Positions 1 to 11,183 of a stretch of 64,000 nt of DNA are shown in pieces (the first letter of the stretch is position 1; every line of letters starts with the position of its first letter). Origin of the DNA: Ignelater luminosus (Eukaryota; Arthropoda; Insecta; Coleoptera; Elateridae); NCBI GenBank assembly GCA_011009095.1, contig VTPC01090587.1, positions 398,225 to 462,224 of the forward strand. The letters run 5' to 3'. A program made the translations under genes and the position numbers. Below the pieces are notes generated by a model. It made no database searches. It had not been told where the DNA came from and was given only the letters and a program-made list of their open reading frames with translations.

Positions 1-420
1 TAATAGGACTTTCTTGAAGCTTTTCCAATTCCATTTATTGTACACAGAATTAGGTTCAAATGCATATGTTCTATTGTTGTGTAAATTTAACAACTAACAA
101 ATGCAACAGTCATAAAAGTGAATTCTGTTTAAAGAAATAAAATAATTTTAAACCATAAAAAAGTGTTGGCTTGCCTATAATTACTATGTAAAATTGTTAG
201 ATTACAAAGACTCCAAATGTTCATGTAAGCTGGCAATGAAAAAGATCTTAGAACTACACTGCAATGAAATAAAAACAGTTCCTGACCTATTTGTTGCAAC
301 TGCAACAAAAGTTGCAGCAACTTGGTAAACTGACAAAAAAAAATTTTTGTTGGACATCCCATCAAATTAAACCTTAATTTTTGTCATTTCATATTTTTAA
401 GAAAAATCTGTCATTTTCAT

Positions 421-817
421 TAGGGGCCGTCTTTAAATTACGCAACACAAAATTGAACGATTTTTATGCTCTCCCCTCCCCTTATAACGCACCCGTAACG
501 CAAGTTCGAACCCCCACTGAATGTTATGTAACGCAATATTCTAAGCCCCCCCCCCCCCCCATTTAATATGATAATGTTCTAATTTTTTATTGAAAAAGAT
601 TTTATTAGAAAGGAATGCATAAGAAATACATAATTAAAATTGTTTTCACTACTTTAGCGGCGCATGACCGTTGTGGCCTATATACAGACTGTACAGAGTT
701 TAAATAATATTTTATCAATAACATTTTATCATTACGTAATGTTACTTTTGATCCCCCCCCCGGTAACGTTTCTCTGGACCCTCCCCTTCGATAGCTACGT
801 AATGTAAGCCCCTTAGT
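421..817. repeat. GC-skewed inverted-repeat MITE in the intron of the first gene
   Basis: The left end reads AGGGGCCGTC followed by AATTACGCAAC. The right end, read on the other strand, starts AAGGGGCTTACATTACGTAG. Both ends also carry CTCCCCTCCCC-type tracts, and there are C runs at about 546-560 and 732-741. This layout resembles insect MITEs that start GGGGCCGT and contain TTACGTAA. No coding capacity is seen. Confidence 0.5.
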
Positions 818-895
818 GGAAATAGAATTACTGACAATAAAATTAAAGAAACATTGAAATTAAGCAATTTTTTCATTATTTGTTTTCTTTTATAG

Positions 896-1673
896 ATATT
901 TATGCATATTACTCCAGACGATATAAAGATGAGAAAGCGCCAAAGAAAAACTGAGACTGAAGTTGCAGAATTACGTATTAAATTGTCGCAACCTGCAAAA
1001 AGTATCGTATTGAGTAATAGAGAAGTTCGATTATTAAGGTAAAATCACTTTCATAAATCAAAAATCAATTATAGTAGAAATTCATACTAAATTATTATTT
1101 TACAGATACATAGAACTAACTGATGAAGAAAAAGAAAAACTGAAAGCTTCAGCAAAAGTAGCTAAGAAGTTGGAAAAGCTAGAAAATCTTGGTCAGGATC
1201 GTGACATGTACAGTTCAGACGAAGATGGTGATAATGAACAGGAATATCCTAGTCTAGATAGTGATGCTGTGTCTCCAAGAGGGTCGGAACCAACAAGTTT
1301 AACAGAATCAATGCAGCTAATGGATTCTATTTTAAATGATAATAGAATCGATCGAATGGATAAAATCGATAAGCTCGAAGCTATTTTAAGTGCAGCCACT
1401 CATTTACCTACAGAAAACGAATCATCTGTAGATTCTTTTGGAAGCAAATGCTGCTGTAATTGTCATAAGGTTAGCAATAATGCAAATCGTAGCGCATACT
1501 TTAATGATAATGTTAGAATATTATCACCTACGAACTGCTTTGTAAGCACTCAGGGAAATACAGAAGATAATTCCCTACTTGTTAGAGAAAACCATTGTAA
1601 TGTTGCAACACAAACTTTAAGCACAGGGGATGTTGTAGTTACAAAAATATTTTTTAGTGAAACTACAGAATGA
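896..1673 (+). CDS. 3' end of an unrecognised charged/coiled-coil protein gene (partial, two last exons)
   Basis: Two exons join in frame. The first runs 896-1038 after a TTTATAG acceptor and ends at AAG|GTAAAA. The second runs 1106-1673 after TTTTACAG and ends at TGA. Together they give the last 236 residues. The start is upstream of the window, or at an ATG inside the first exon. The first ~75 residues are highly charged and probably helical (RKRQRKTETEVAELRIK, later ELTDEEKEKLKASAKVAKKL). An acidic, serine-rich region follows (SSDEDGDNEQEYPSLDSD), then a short Cys/His cluster CCCNCHK and the end VVVTKIFFSETTE. I do not recognise the family. The CCCNCHK cluster could bind metal, but this is only a guess. 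Reading-frame continuity across the splice and conventional splice sites make this a real gene rather than noise. A polyadenylation-like AATAAA lies about 130 bp past the stop. Confidence 0.7.
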
Positions 1674-4600
1674 TGTTGCTTTAATTGCTTTACGATAGGA
1701 ATATGTTTTGGTTCTATAACCTCATTGTTTTTTATCATTTTGTATGTTAGATAAGCTTTAAGAAGAGGGCATAGGATGTTTGTGTTATAAACATGAGAAT
1801 GGCAATAAATATACAACCCCAACATGGTATCAATCAGTATCAAAAAACTTAAAAAGTGCTCAGCTTAACATTGTGATGGAGTCGTACTATTTACATTATT
1901 TTTAATATTATATTTATAACATTTTAAAGGATTTTTAACTTTTATGTGTGAGATATAAGAGAAATTGATTATTTTGGGCGAATTAAAGTTTGAAGATGTT
2001 GAAATACTTATAGAAGCATCTTTTTGTTTAACATTTTTAAAATCTGTTTCTTAAGTGAAAGGAATTAAATGTTGTACTATTTAATTATTTTAAAATATCT
2101 CTTTGAAAGATTTTATGTAAAAAGAGCTTTGTAGGTAAAACGGTTGTAACATTTATTCGAAACTGTCTATCTATTCTTGCTCTGTTTTATTTTTTTACTA
2201 GTCAGTTGATATCTAAATATGAAACGGTCATATTTCTCTTTTATTTAGATTCTTATAATATTAAGAAGTAAAATTAATCTTATTTAAGTTTAACCCTATT
2301 TTTAAATACTTCTATGATTAATTAAACATCTTTATTTAGCTTCTTAATTGTTAGAGTAGTGAAAAATAATCAAATTTCACTTATATCCTTTATATAGTTT
2401 ATAAAATGTATTAGCTAGACATAGATGCCAGATGTATTTTGCAGGAATGCACAGGGCAAATTAAATGCATGAATTTGCTGGCACATATACAAGACAAAGG
2501 TTAAGAAATAAACGCCCACTGCAAGTTAAAATGCAAACACACTCAGTTGTTTCCATATACAAACCTATAACCACTCAAAATGTGTTTCCTGATGTTTGGA
2601 AAGTATAAAGATAATTTTTACTAATGTAAACTCCTTTATCATTAGGAGCAATCTCTATCTGCAAATTTGTGATTGTGTTTATAGAGGTTATTTCTGCAAG
2701 TAAATTCCTACATCTATGTCTAGTATTAAAAAAAAAAGGAATAAAATATCAGCACTGAGCAATAATAAATTCTTTAAGGTAATTAGTTATTGTTAGTGGT
2801 TTCATTCCCATAGTAATTGTACAGTAGTACAGGGTGGTTTTATATTTTGTTATGGTGCTTAGTTTTGTAATCATAAAGGGAAAAGATTTTGATTTTTGAA
2901 AATTAAAATAAAAATTTGCAAATTCTCCTTATTATTGTGCTAGGGTGCTAGTTTCATCTATAATTTATTGCAATTGTAAATAATAATTGAACATGTATGT
3001 TGTACGAATTTATAGTGACATGTCTATCTTTGATTTTTTTTTTAATTCTATAGAATGTCACTATGTTCGATAAGTGTGGCCTTGGATATTGATCTTTTTA
3101 TATATTTATATTTGCATAGTATTTATTGTTTTTTTTTTAATATATAGAAAGCAATGGTAATTGTTGCCATAAATGATATTTATTAATTGAGGTTTTTCTC
3201 TTGCTCGAGATACCTCTCAAATAACGTGATATAATAGTAAAGATACAATTTTACACTTTTTTTGTTTTTTGCTAAATCTGTTAATAAAGTAATTGACTTT
3301 GTTTTATATATTTTAGGTGTAAGTTGACTTATATCTCATATTTGAGCATATTATTAAAGATCTATTACACAATAGTCTTTTTGACTGGCATATTTGTAAT
3401 TTTTAACACATACTTGCTGGTTATAGGTTGTTAACATCATAAATATTAAATACAGTAACGTTTTATTAAAATCTGCTTATGTGTATTATTTCAATTTCAA
3501 GTTACTTTTTTTGGTAAACCTTATTAGTGGGATAACTTGTTAAATATTTTATTGTTTAACAAATCTCGCATAAATATGAAGACTCATTCTTGGCTGCTTG
3601 TGAATTTGATTTAATAATTAATTTTCTCTTGACTGATTCTTGTAGCCCTCTAAGCTTATATATATATATATATATATATACATACATACACATAGTGCTT
3701 TAGTGGTGTAAGGTTCTTGAGATGACAAATTTTACAACTAGAAAGTGATCCTGTAATAATTTCTAGCATGTTGAGAATTTAGAAAAAAATATATTTCTAA
3801 ACTAAGTTCTTCCTTTCACCTTTCACTAGTTAAGAATTTTATCTATATGTGTTAAGCTGATTTGCATTGAGGACAAGTTTGATATCAAGCTTCAGTTCAA
3901 ATTTACTATCGACTTCATAAAAATCTAACCTCAAAGTTATTACATTCACGTAATCCCAGCAACAAATCGCCCATGACAAGCAATACTTGTATTCAGGATC
4001 AGTCAGCATGTGAATTATACAGTTCTTGAACAGTTGGTGGCAACCATCGATGATTTGTTTGCTACTGGTATTTTACACGTATTAAAAAGCGCTTTTGTAT
4101 TCTGCTGCCCTTCTGTATTTGAGGTTAGGTATAAGTTGTTGTATCTGAACTGATGTTTATGTAGAAAAAAAGCAAGATCTTTTTCAAATCTGTAATGAAT
4201 GTAATATTAAAAATTAAATATAGTTATCAATGCAGTTCATGAGTAAGCCATTACTAGCAGCATATAATCATAGATGCTGACAATGACAAACCACGTGATC
4301 GCCATTTGATTGGTTGAGATTGTCAAATTATACAGAAACAAACTAATCAAGCGGCGGTTATGTGGTTTGTGCACCTCTTGAAGTTAGACTGGCTGGCCGG
4401 CTTGCTGCCTGCTGCCCGCCTATCCCCTTCATGCCTGCCAGTTGCCCGCCTACTTGCTGGCTGGCTGGCCCACCTGCGGCCCTGCTCTCCCCCCGCTTCT
4501 TGCAAGTGGGTCATGTGTTCTACAAGTGGCTCGATCGGTGTTACTCTTCAGTTCCCATATCGACACTTGTTGAGGTCGTCTCATATAAAATAATAATAAT

Positions 4601-5100
4601 ATATCTTTAATTTAGCATTGTTATTTTACATATAAATATAAACAAATTACTGGACACACATATATAAATATATATAATAATAAAAGATAAAATATAAAAA
4701 CACAAAACCAATATAGTACAGTACACTTCAAACATTTTAAGTTAATAAAATATAATATGCATAAACAGATGCAAATATAAAATTAAAAGTAAATCAGAAA
4801 ATAGTGTACACATTAATAACATTAAACATTTACAGTAATGACATTAAAGATGTAGCACTTAAAGCATATCACAGTCAAGGTTTTTGATGTTTTCTAAACT
4901 GTTTAACATTGGGTGCATTTCGTGTTGCATCTGGCAACCTATTAAATATCTAAATTCCTTTTTCAAAAATTGATTTGCATGTAGTTTTGTTGCTAACATT
5001 ATGCACCATAAAGAAGACAGTGCTACAATAATCGAAAAACGGTTATTATTTACGCTACGCCTGTTTTGAAACTTGAGATGAAGTGTGAATGTGAAGTGCA
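1674..5100. other. Intergenic region: likely 3' UTR of the first gene, simple repeats, GC-rich tract
   Basis: No gene-like ORF is visible on either strand. An AATAAA at about 1805 may be the poly(A) signal of the preceding gene. A (TA)n run with a (CATA)n extension occupies about 3657-3692. A GC-rich tract at 4380-4510 is listed separately. Confidence 0.5.
4380..4510. repeat. GC-rich tract of CTGGC/CTGCC units
   Basis: Irregular tandem units built on CTGGCTGG, CTGCCTGC and GCCCGCCT, in a window that is otherwise strongly AT-rich. The two overlapping ORFs it opens (from 4360 and 4362) are Leu/Pro/Ala-rich composition artefacts with no domain. Confidence 0.6.
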
Positions 5101-5107
5101 ATATGAA

Positions 5108-5305
5108 CGCAATACGCGAGCTTTAAAAAAAATCTTTTTCTACCTATTCTTTGGAAGAAAAGATCGAAATAAAAGAACTCGGAAGACCTCTGCCGGATTT
5201 AGATATTTTGAAAACACAGGGTGTCTCCACTTCGAAATCCAGTTCTGAAGGACGAATCAGAAGATTTAATAGAAATTTGTATTCAAAAAAAAAAGATTGC
5301 AGTGT
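5108..5305 (+). pseudogene. hAT-like transposase remnant (TTF/ZMYM-type N-terminal domain)
   Basis: The frame reads YSLEEKIEIKELGRPLPDLD, then KSSSEGRIRRFNRNLYSKKK. This matches, from memory of the family, the start of the TTF-type zinc-finger domain found in insect hAT transposases and ZMYM1-like proteins: EEK-IK-LGRP-P, then a Ser-rich stretch, then RxFN--xY-K. After the A-rich run at 5285 the frame loses the expected WLCGC-type continuation, and no transposase catalytic core follows. It is therefore a short 5' fragment. Confidence 0.4.
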
Positions 5306-5567
5306 TGTACATAAAATCTTTTATATTCTCCCCTCCCCCCACATTGAATCGCAAAGCTGTGGCTTTACTATCTTACAATACCATTATGTAGGAACTCTAA
5401 TATTCACAAGATTTAGCGCCATCTGTAGTTGGCATAAACAAAGTGTGGTTCTTTTCCATGCTAAATTATAAATTGGTTTTACATGGTTTCTTTCCAGACT
5501 ATTTGTTTTGACATTTTATAAACAACCTGGAAAATAAGATATTTTTTTTGGAAGATTTTTTAAAAAT

Positions 5568-7660
5568 ATGTCCGGTTATAAACGTGTAAACTTTTACGAA
5601 TTATGTCGATTGTGTGCTACAAATCAACAAAAGGAAAAAACACATATATTTCAAGAGGAAGGACGTAAAATTCAATTACAAAATAAAATTCAGAGCTGTT
5701 TATCATTAAAGGTAATCAAAATATCTAAAAACGCGCCGTATTTTATACAGAAATACTTTAATCCAAGGTATGTGAGAATGATTTTCTGCCTAAAGTCGTA
5801 TGTTCACAATGTTTACGTACGTTGGAGGAGTGTTCTGCATTCCGAAAAGAATGTTATACTTCCGAGACAATGTTGTCCAGTTATTTCAACAATTTTAGAT
5901 ATACCGAAGATTTCAAAAAGTCTGGAAAGGTATGTACTTTTTTTTTGCTTAATTATGAGAAGTTTCTAATCATATTTCTTTAGGTTTATATAAAGGACAC
6001 TAGTCCTAAAGTGGTAACAACAACGGAATTGTCTGTACAAACATCTACAGGTGTTGTAAACACCATTAGTAACAACAATAACAATGGTAGTGGCAACAAT
6101 AATGCTAATTGTAATGTGAATGTAGTTTCAAATGTAAATAGTAATGTTACTCAGGAAAGTGTGCCATATTATACATTACATTTACCTTCGATAATCCCAC
6201 AAACACAAGAAGGCAAATCTATAAAGGATACCAAGATTGTAACTCAACCTCAAATCGTATATAATTTAAATGCAATTAAAGCTGTTGTACCTAACATAAC
6301 AAAAACAAATTTGAACGAGACAATTAGTAATGTTGCAGTAAATTCAAATGGTGAAATAATTACTATTGCTCCATTAGTTGATATGGATTCATTTTTTACG
6401 CAAAGTGTTGTACAAAAACCCCAAAAGAAAATCCATAAAAAACATAAACTTACTGATTCTGGTGGAAAGAATTTGGATGACTCGAATGTAATAAAGATTG
6501 ACCTTACTCAACCTGAAGTGGATTTAAAACGGGATGCTTTTGATAAAATTAAAATGCAACAAAATAAAGTTTCTTATACCATAAAAGTTGATGATGCATC
6601 TAAAGGTCCATTTGTCTTGAATCCTTTAGAGATGAATAACACAGCCAACTTAAATAGGACAAATTTTAATACTAATCAATCACTTCTTTTAAATTCAAAT
6701 TCCACAAGATCTTCAGTTTCTAATGTGAATACAAATCGGATACCTAAAACATACCCAAACTTTAATAATATGAATCTTACCAATAGTGTTCCTACGTCTG
6801 GTATTAATATTCCTATTACAAACATAAATCCTACACCAGAGGCCATTAACAATCTGAATCCTGAACCCCCTCCCAATTTAAACGTATCGTCTACTTTAAA
6901 TGTTTCTGTTTCAAACTTTAATTCTATCCAGAATATGCACTATTCAATTAGTAATCCTAAGCAAGAAAACATGCCAGTTGAAAATAACATTGGTATTACT
7001 TCAACAGATACAGTTGTACTTACAAACATGTTTAGTACTACAAATGCTAGTATTACAACCAATAATAATCAAACAGCTTGTTCTGTTTTAAGAAATGGAA
7101 CAAATTCTTTATTAAATCCTATTTCAACACAAAATTTAAATTTTTCTAATTTAAATCCTGCTCCCAGCTTTTCAACAAGTACCACCAGTATAAACAATGT
7201 CCCTCCTAGTAATAATCAAACTTCTAATTTTAATAATTCTGTAGTGGATCCATTGATAAAACAAGATAATGTAATTAAAAGACATTCGTGTGACATCTGT
7301 TGCAAGACATTTAAAAGACGTGAACATTTATGCCAGCATGTAAAACTTCATACAGGTTTTCGACCATTTAAATGCGAAAATTGTAATAAATCATTTATGC
7401 GTAAGGAACATTTGTTACGTCACATGACATCACATAGTGGTCAAAAGAACTTTACCTGTAACATTTGCGAAAAAAGCTTTTCTAGGAATGATAATTTGCT
7501 TAAGCATAAAAAAATACATAATAAACAAAACAGTTTCACATGTGAAATATGTCAAAAGCAGTTTGTTATGGAACATTATTATTTGGCCCACAAACATACA
7601 CATGAGAGTGAGAAATTAAGTAATGTAAATCCAGTTTGGGGTTTGTTAAAAGCTATTTAA
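5568..7660 (+). CDS. ZAD-domain C2H2 zinc-finger transcription factor (three exons)
   Basis: Exons are 5568-5711, 5768-5929 and 5984-7660, giving 660 residues. All joints are phase 0 and the two introns are only 56 and 54 bp. Residues 11 to ~95 form a ZAD (zinc-finger-associated domain), with Cys pairs CRLC (13, 16) and CSQC (60, 63) in the order ...FLPKVVCSQCLRTLEECSAF.... Residues ~110-530 are a low-complexity linker very rich in Asn, Ser and Thr. The C-terminus (about 537-650) holds four C2H2 fingers with TGFRPF and SGQKNF-type linkers; the fourth ends HKHTH. ZAD proteins are nuclear DNA-binding factors that dimerise through the ZAD and are greatly expanded in insects. Target genes cannot be deduced. 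The ATG at 5568 is chosen because it directly precedes the ZAD cysteines. Confidence 0.9.
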
Positions 7661-8240
7661 TAATTTATTTATGTAAATGCAAGTTTGTTAAAGTGTTGTG
7701 GAATAGCTGCTAACTGTTGCAGGCAGAGCTATGCCTTCTTTGATTAATATTTGAATATTTTCAATGCAAAAATATAATGGCACTAATTTATATGTATTTG
7801 GAACAAAGCAGCAGTTGTGTACATTCCTGAAGGTGTACGTAGGATTATGGCTTGCCTCCTACTTGAAGTAGAATAATGATGCTAGGTAACAAAAGTTTCT
7901 TAGAGGTTACAGGTCGGGAAGTTTTAAAATGGAACACACTGTATATGTTAATTTCCCATTTATTGGTTTAAATTGTATTTTTGTTTCTGTAGCTTCCCTC
8001 TTACTATGAACCCAAAATTATTTCTTCCTTGTTTTTTTCTCCAGCATAAAACATTGTGAAATCTTTCGTTTTTATTCTTTTTCTGCATTTCATCTTATTC
8101 TTTGCAATACCATCTCTATAGTATATTGTGTTAATTATTGATTTGTTGCTTTCTGCTCTGATTTTCCCCTCTTTTAATAAAGTTTGTATATTCCAAGTGC
8201 CTATCTAGTGGTGTAACTAGAAACATTTTATAAGGGGGGG
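7661..8240. other. 3' UTR and intergenic DNA after the ZAD gene
   Basis: AT-rich non-coding sequence. An AATAAA at about 8176-8181 is a plausible poly(A) signal. No ORF of note. Confidence 0.4.
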
Positions 8241-8469
8241 GAGTGTTTATTGTTTCTATATTATCTTTGTGTGTATTTAGTTATAATTTTAATCAAGGGA
8301 TTAATCTCTCCCTCCCCCTAGTTATCTTAATTATTTTTGTGCACTTTTTCATTTTTCTAGTTATAGAATCTTTTTCCCTTATTCACGCTCATTTCCATAG
8401 CTTGATTTGTTATCAGGTTTCCATACTTTTTCTATCTTTTATTAAGTTTTTTTTTACTTTTCATGATTA

Positions 8470-9240
8470 GCATTTTTGTACTTTAGCCTTCTCTTGCTTT
8501 TTACCCATTCATAAATCTGATTAAGTATTATTAATCTTTTCCTTATTCTTTCTTTCACAGTGAGGTCATTTTGTATTAAGGTTTTGTTTTCTTTAGTTTC
8601 CTTCTCTTTCACATTATTTTATTCTTCTGTTCTCACTTTTCTATCTTTGTAACTATAATTTCTTTTACTATTTTTATCACCTTTCTGTTATATCGACTTT
8701 TATTCCAATTTTTGTTAGATATAAACTTTTCTACCACGTCTTAAATTTTCTTTATTTTTATCTTCAATCTCTTAATAACCTTGTTCTTTTTTTTTTCTTT
8801 TTTTCTTTTTAACCTCCATTCAAGTTTTTTGCATTTGTTTTTTAAACTGTTGTTTTTCTTTTTTCCATTTCCTTGTCTTTTCTCTTCAGCTCTTCATCTC
8901 TCTTCTTCAGTTCTCTTTGCATCTTTCTTCTCAAATCTCTTGTATTTCTTTTTTAAATTTTTGTATCGATTTCAGTATTGCTTCCATTTCTTCTTTTACT
9001 GGTTTTCCTTCTCTTTTCTGTTTATTGATGTTCTTGAAGTTCTCTCTACACTTTTAAAATAAACATGTCTGTTTTTTCTTTCTGGATTTCTTCATTACTT
9101 TCTTTCTATGGAGTCCTTTATATTCATTGCACTATTTACCCTTTCTCTTTTTACTCTCCTTTTTTCTAGGATTCATTTATTTGTTCATTTAAATTTACTT
9201 CTTTTCCATTCTTTCCTGTTTCTGGCCATTTGCTTCATTT
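8470..9240 (-). pseudogene. Degenerate LINE first ORF (coiled-coil type), minus strand
   Basis: The plus strand is a long T/C-rich tract. Read on the minus strand it becomes a Lys/Glu-rich coiled coil, with pieces such as KEEMEAILKSIQKFKKEIQE and LKKRDEELKRKDKEMEKEKQ. These are followed by EIIVTKIEK-EQKNKIM and LIQNDLTVKERIRK. The order coiled coil, then KxEQKxKIM, then DLTxxER is the one I know from the first ORF of several insect non-LTR retrotransposons. The frame is broken many times by shifts and stops. No endonuclease follows downstream on the minus strand, so the copy is truncated. Confidence 0.45.
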
Positions 9241-10165
9241 TTCCCAGATGATTTCTTTAGATTGTAAACATTTAGAAATTTGTCCATTTCCGGTGATTTT
9301 CTTATTGATATTTTTAGATTCCACATCTTTAATCATCTTAGTTGATAATCTTTTAGCTTAACTGTTGTGCTTTGTCTTATTTTTCTATTTTCAACTCTGT
9401 CGTTTATTCTTACACCAAGTAACATAAGTACAGTAGAACCTCGTTAAGTCTGGGTAACCTGGATCAATTTAGAAACTTATAAAAGAGAATGACAAAGCTA
9501 TTTATTGCTTTAATTGGGAGAACAAAATCGTACTGTACTATACAGCATTTGTGTGTATGGTGTGATTGTGACCAAACATGTTTGCTGGGGCTATACATGG
9601 TGACTTGATGAATCACGTCGACACTGTGTGGTAATGGCAAGGTGGCGTTTTTCCGCATTCTCTGTTTAACTCATTCTCATTATGTCAGATTGGCTATGGT
9701 CTCAGTTGATTTGATCTAACGAGGTTCTACTGTACTGCATTTTCATTGCTTGTAACTTTTTGATGTAATGGTCTGACAACACCATGGTTTGTATCTATAA
9801 AGCACCATTAGTGTAAAAATTAAATTAAACATTTTAATTTTAGTGGCATTAGATATTTTACGTTTTTTTATAAAACTTCTTGAGAGAGTAGAGCAGTTTA
9901 CTTGCAGATTTAACTCTATTGTGTATTTCTGCAACTATTTTATGCATTCTCTTCAATCATGCGACCTAAGTACTGGAAACATGTTACTTGTTCTAGGAGG
10001 TGGTTATTGAGAATTTAATTCTTATATCTCGATGTTGTCTAGCTATGGCCATTACCTTTGATTTGTTAAGAATGATTTCTGATTTCCTTTTTTGTAATGC
10101 TGAATTCTGTTCCAGGCATTCTGATTTGGTGTTGACTACGCTTAAATCTTTTTCTTAATTTTCTT
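9240..10165 (-). pseudogene. LINE reverse transcriptase C-terminal fragment, interrupted by a MITE
   Basis: On the minus strand from about 10165 downward the frames read KSKVMAIARQHRDIRIKF, then LEQVTCFQYLGRMIEEN, then IHNRVKSASKLLYSLS, then ISNATKIKMFNLIFTLMVLY. These match the RT C-terminal pattern of RTE-like elements (KTKVM--R, LE-V--F-YLG--I, EI--RI--A, K-KL---I--LLYG). After the pogo-like MITE at 9426-9739 the frame resumes with VRINDRVENRKIRQS, the expected next block (DR-RN--IR). Several frameshifts and stops show that it is dead. Confidence 0.6.
9426..9739. mobile_element. pogo/Tigger-like MITE inserted in the LINE fragment
   Basis: The left end ACAGTAGAACCTCGTTAA is matched at the right end by TAACGAGGTTCTACTGTA, giving inverted repeats of about 17 bp with flanking TA. 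CAGTxxAACCTCG is characteristic of pogo/Tigger-type Tc1-mariner elements. It is about 310 bp long, without a transposase. The 64-codon minus-strand frame inside shows no recognisable motif. Confidence 0.7.
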
Positions 10166-11183
10166 TTTACAATTGTTTGCAATTTCAATTTGATTTATTT
10201 TTGTGTGTTATAGTATGAGTTGGTTAAGTTTCGTGTATAGCTTTCAAAAACACCTTGTATACTTTAATCTTGAAATAGGAAAATGTCTAGAAAGTCTGAA
10301 ATATTTCTTTTAAACTGAAAAAATTTCTATTGACACTATTTTCTTGCCCTTGTGAGTTGATAATATGTTGACTTTTAATGTGAAGTCTAATTCCAGCATG
10401 TAGGTATCTACTTCTAGATTTCACACAATCCAGCCTCTTATTGCTTACATTATAGTTTGAATTAATCTTTTAATGTAGCATTGGATGTTTGGTTAAAAAA
10501 GCAGTTGTATAATATTACTGTTAGGATTTTTAATTTTTGTAGAAGATACTGCACAAGCCAATTAATATAATTGCTGTAATACATCAATTAATCACCAGCT
10601 TACTGATGGTACCATTATTTTCTTTTTAAGAATTATGTTTGAAAGTAAGCAAATTAAAACAAAACTATTGCAAAAATTGCAGACCTATTCCACATACATT
10701 TTTAACCTTTTTTCTTTTTTGTAATATTAATTTATTTTTTTGTCACTTTCTGTTCATTTATATTTAGTTATAAAAGTTACTTTCAGAAAATTAATTGAAA
10801 TTATCAAAAATTACTAAACAGATTATACGTAAATGTATAATTAAGAATTGTATATATGTGTGTGTTTATGTTATTAAGCGCATTTTACTAAATGTACTTA
10901 AAGAGATTACCTGTAGTGGAAGTAATTTATTATTTATGTACGTTTAAGTTTTGAATTAATTTTCTAATTCTGCTTTAACATTATTATGTACAAAATATTT
11001 ATTCCAGTGCGAAAGTATTAAAATGTTAGTGTTACATTTTTAGTGTTTGTTTTATTTTGTAAAATCGAAAACAGTTTATCGTGCTGATCAAGTGATTATT
11101 TACTATTTTAGAGAAGAAACCGGTATATGAGGTGTGATCAGAAACATGAAAAGTGTTCATAAGTAAGATGATGACTTTATTAG
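10166..11183. other. AT-rich intergenic DNA, nothing recognised
   Basis: No ORF, long repeat or domain could be recognised in this stretch on either strand. It may contain further decayed upstream parts of the LINE fragment at 9240-10165. Confidence 0.3.

Noticed and set aside
4360..4610. Two overlapping ORFs of 77-82 codons
   Set aside because: Both come from the GC-rich tract and are Leu/Pro/Ala-rich with no domain. One open frame is a shadow of the other.
5205..5225. ACAGGGTGTCTCC as an end of the 11184/54379 element family
   Set aside because: It lies inside the hAT-like coding remnant (Thr-Gln-Gly-Val-Ser codons) and has no inverted partner nearby.
8781..9062. Phe/Leu-rich plus-strand ORF of 93 codons
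   Set aside because: It is the antisense of the A/G-rich coiled-coil LINE ORF on the minus strand. The plus-strand frame is a composition artefact.
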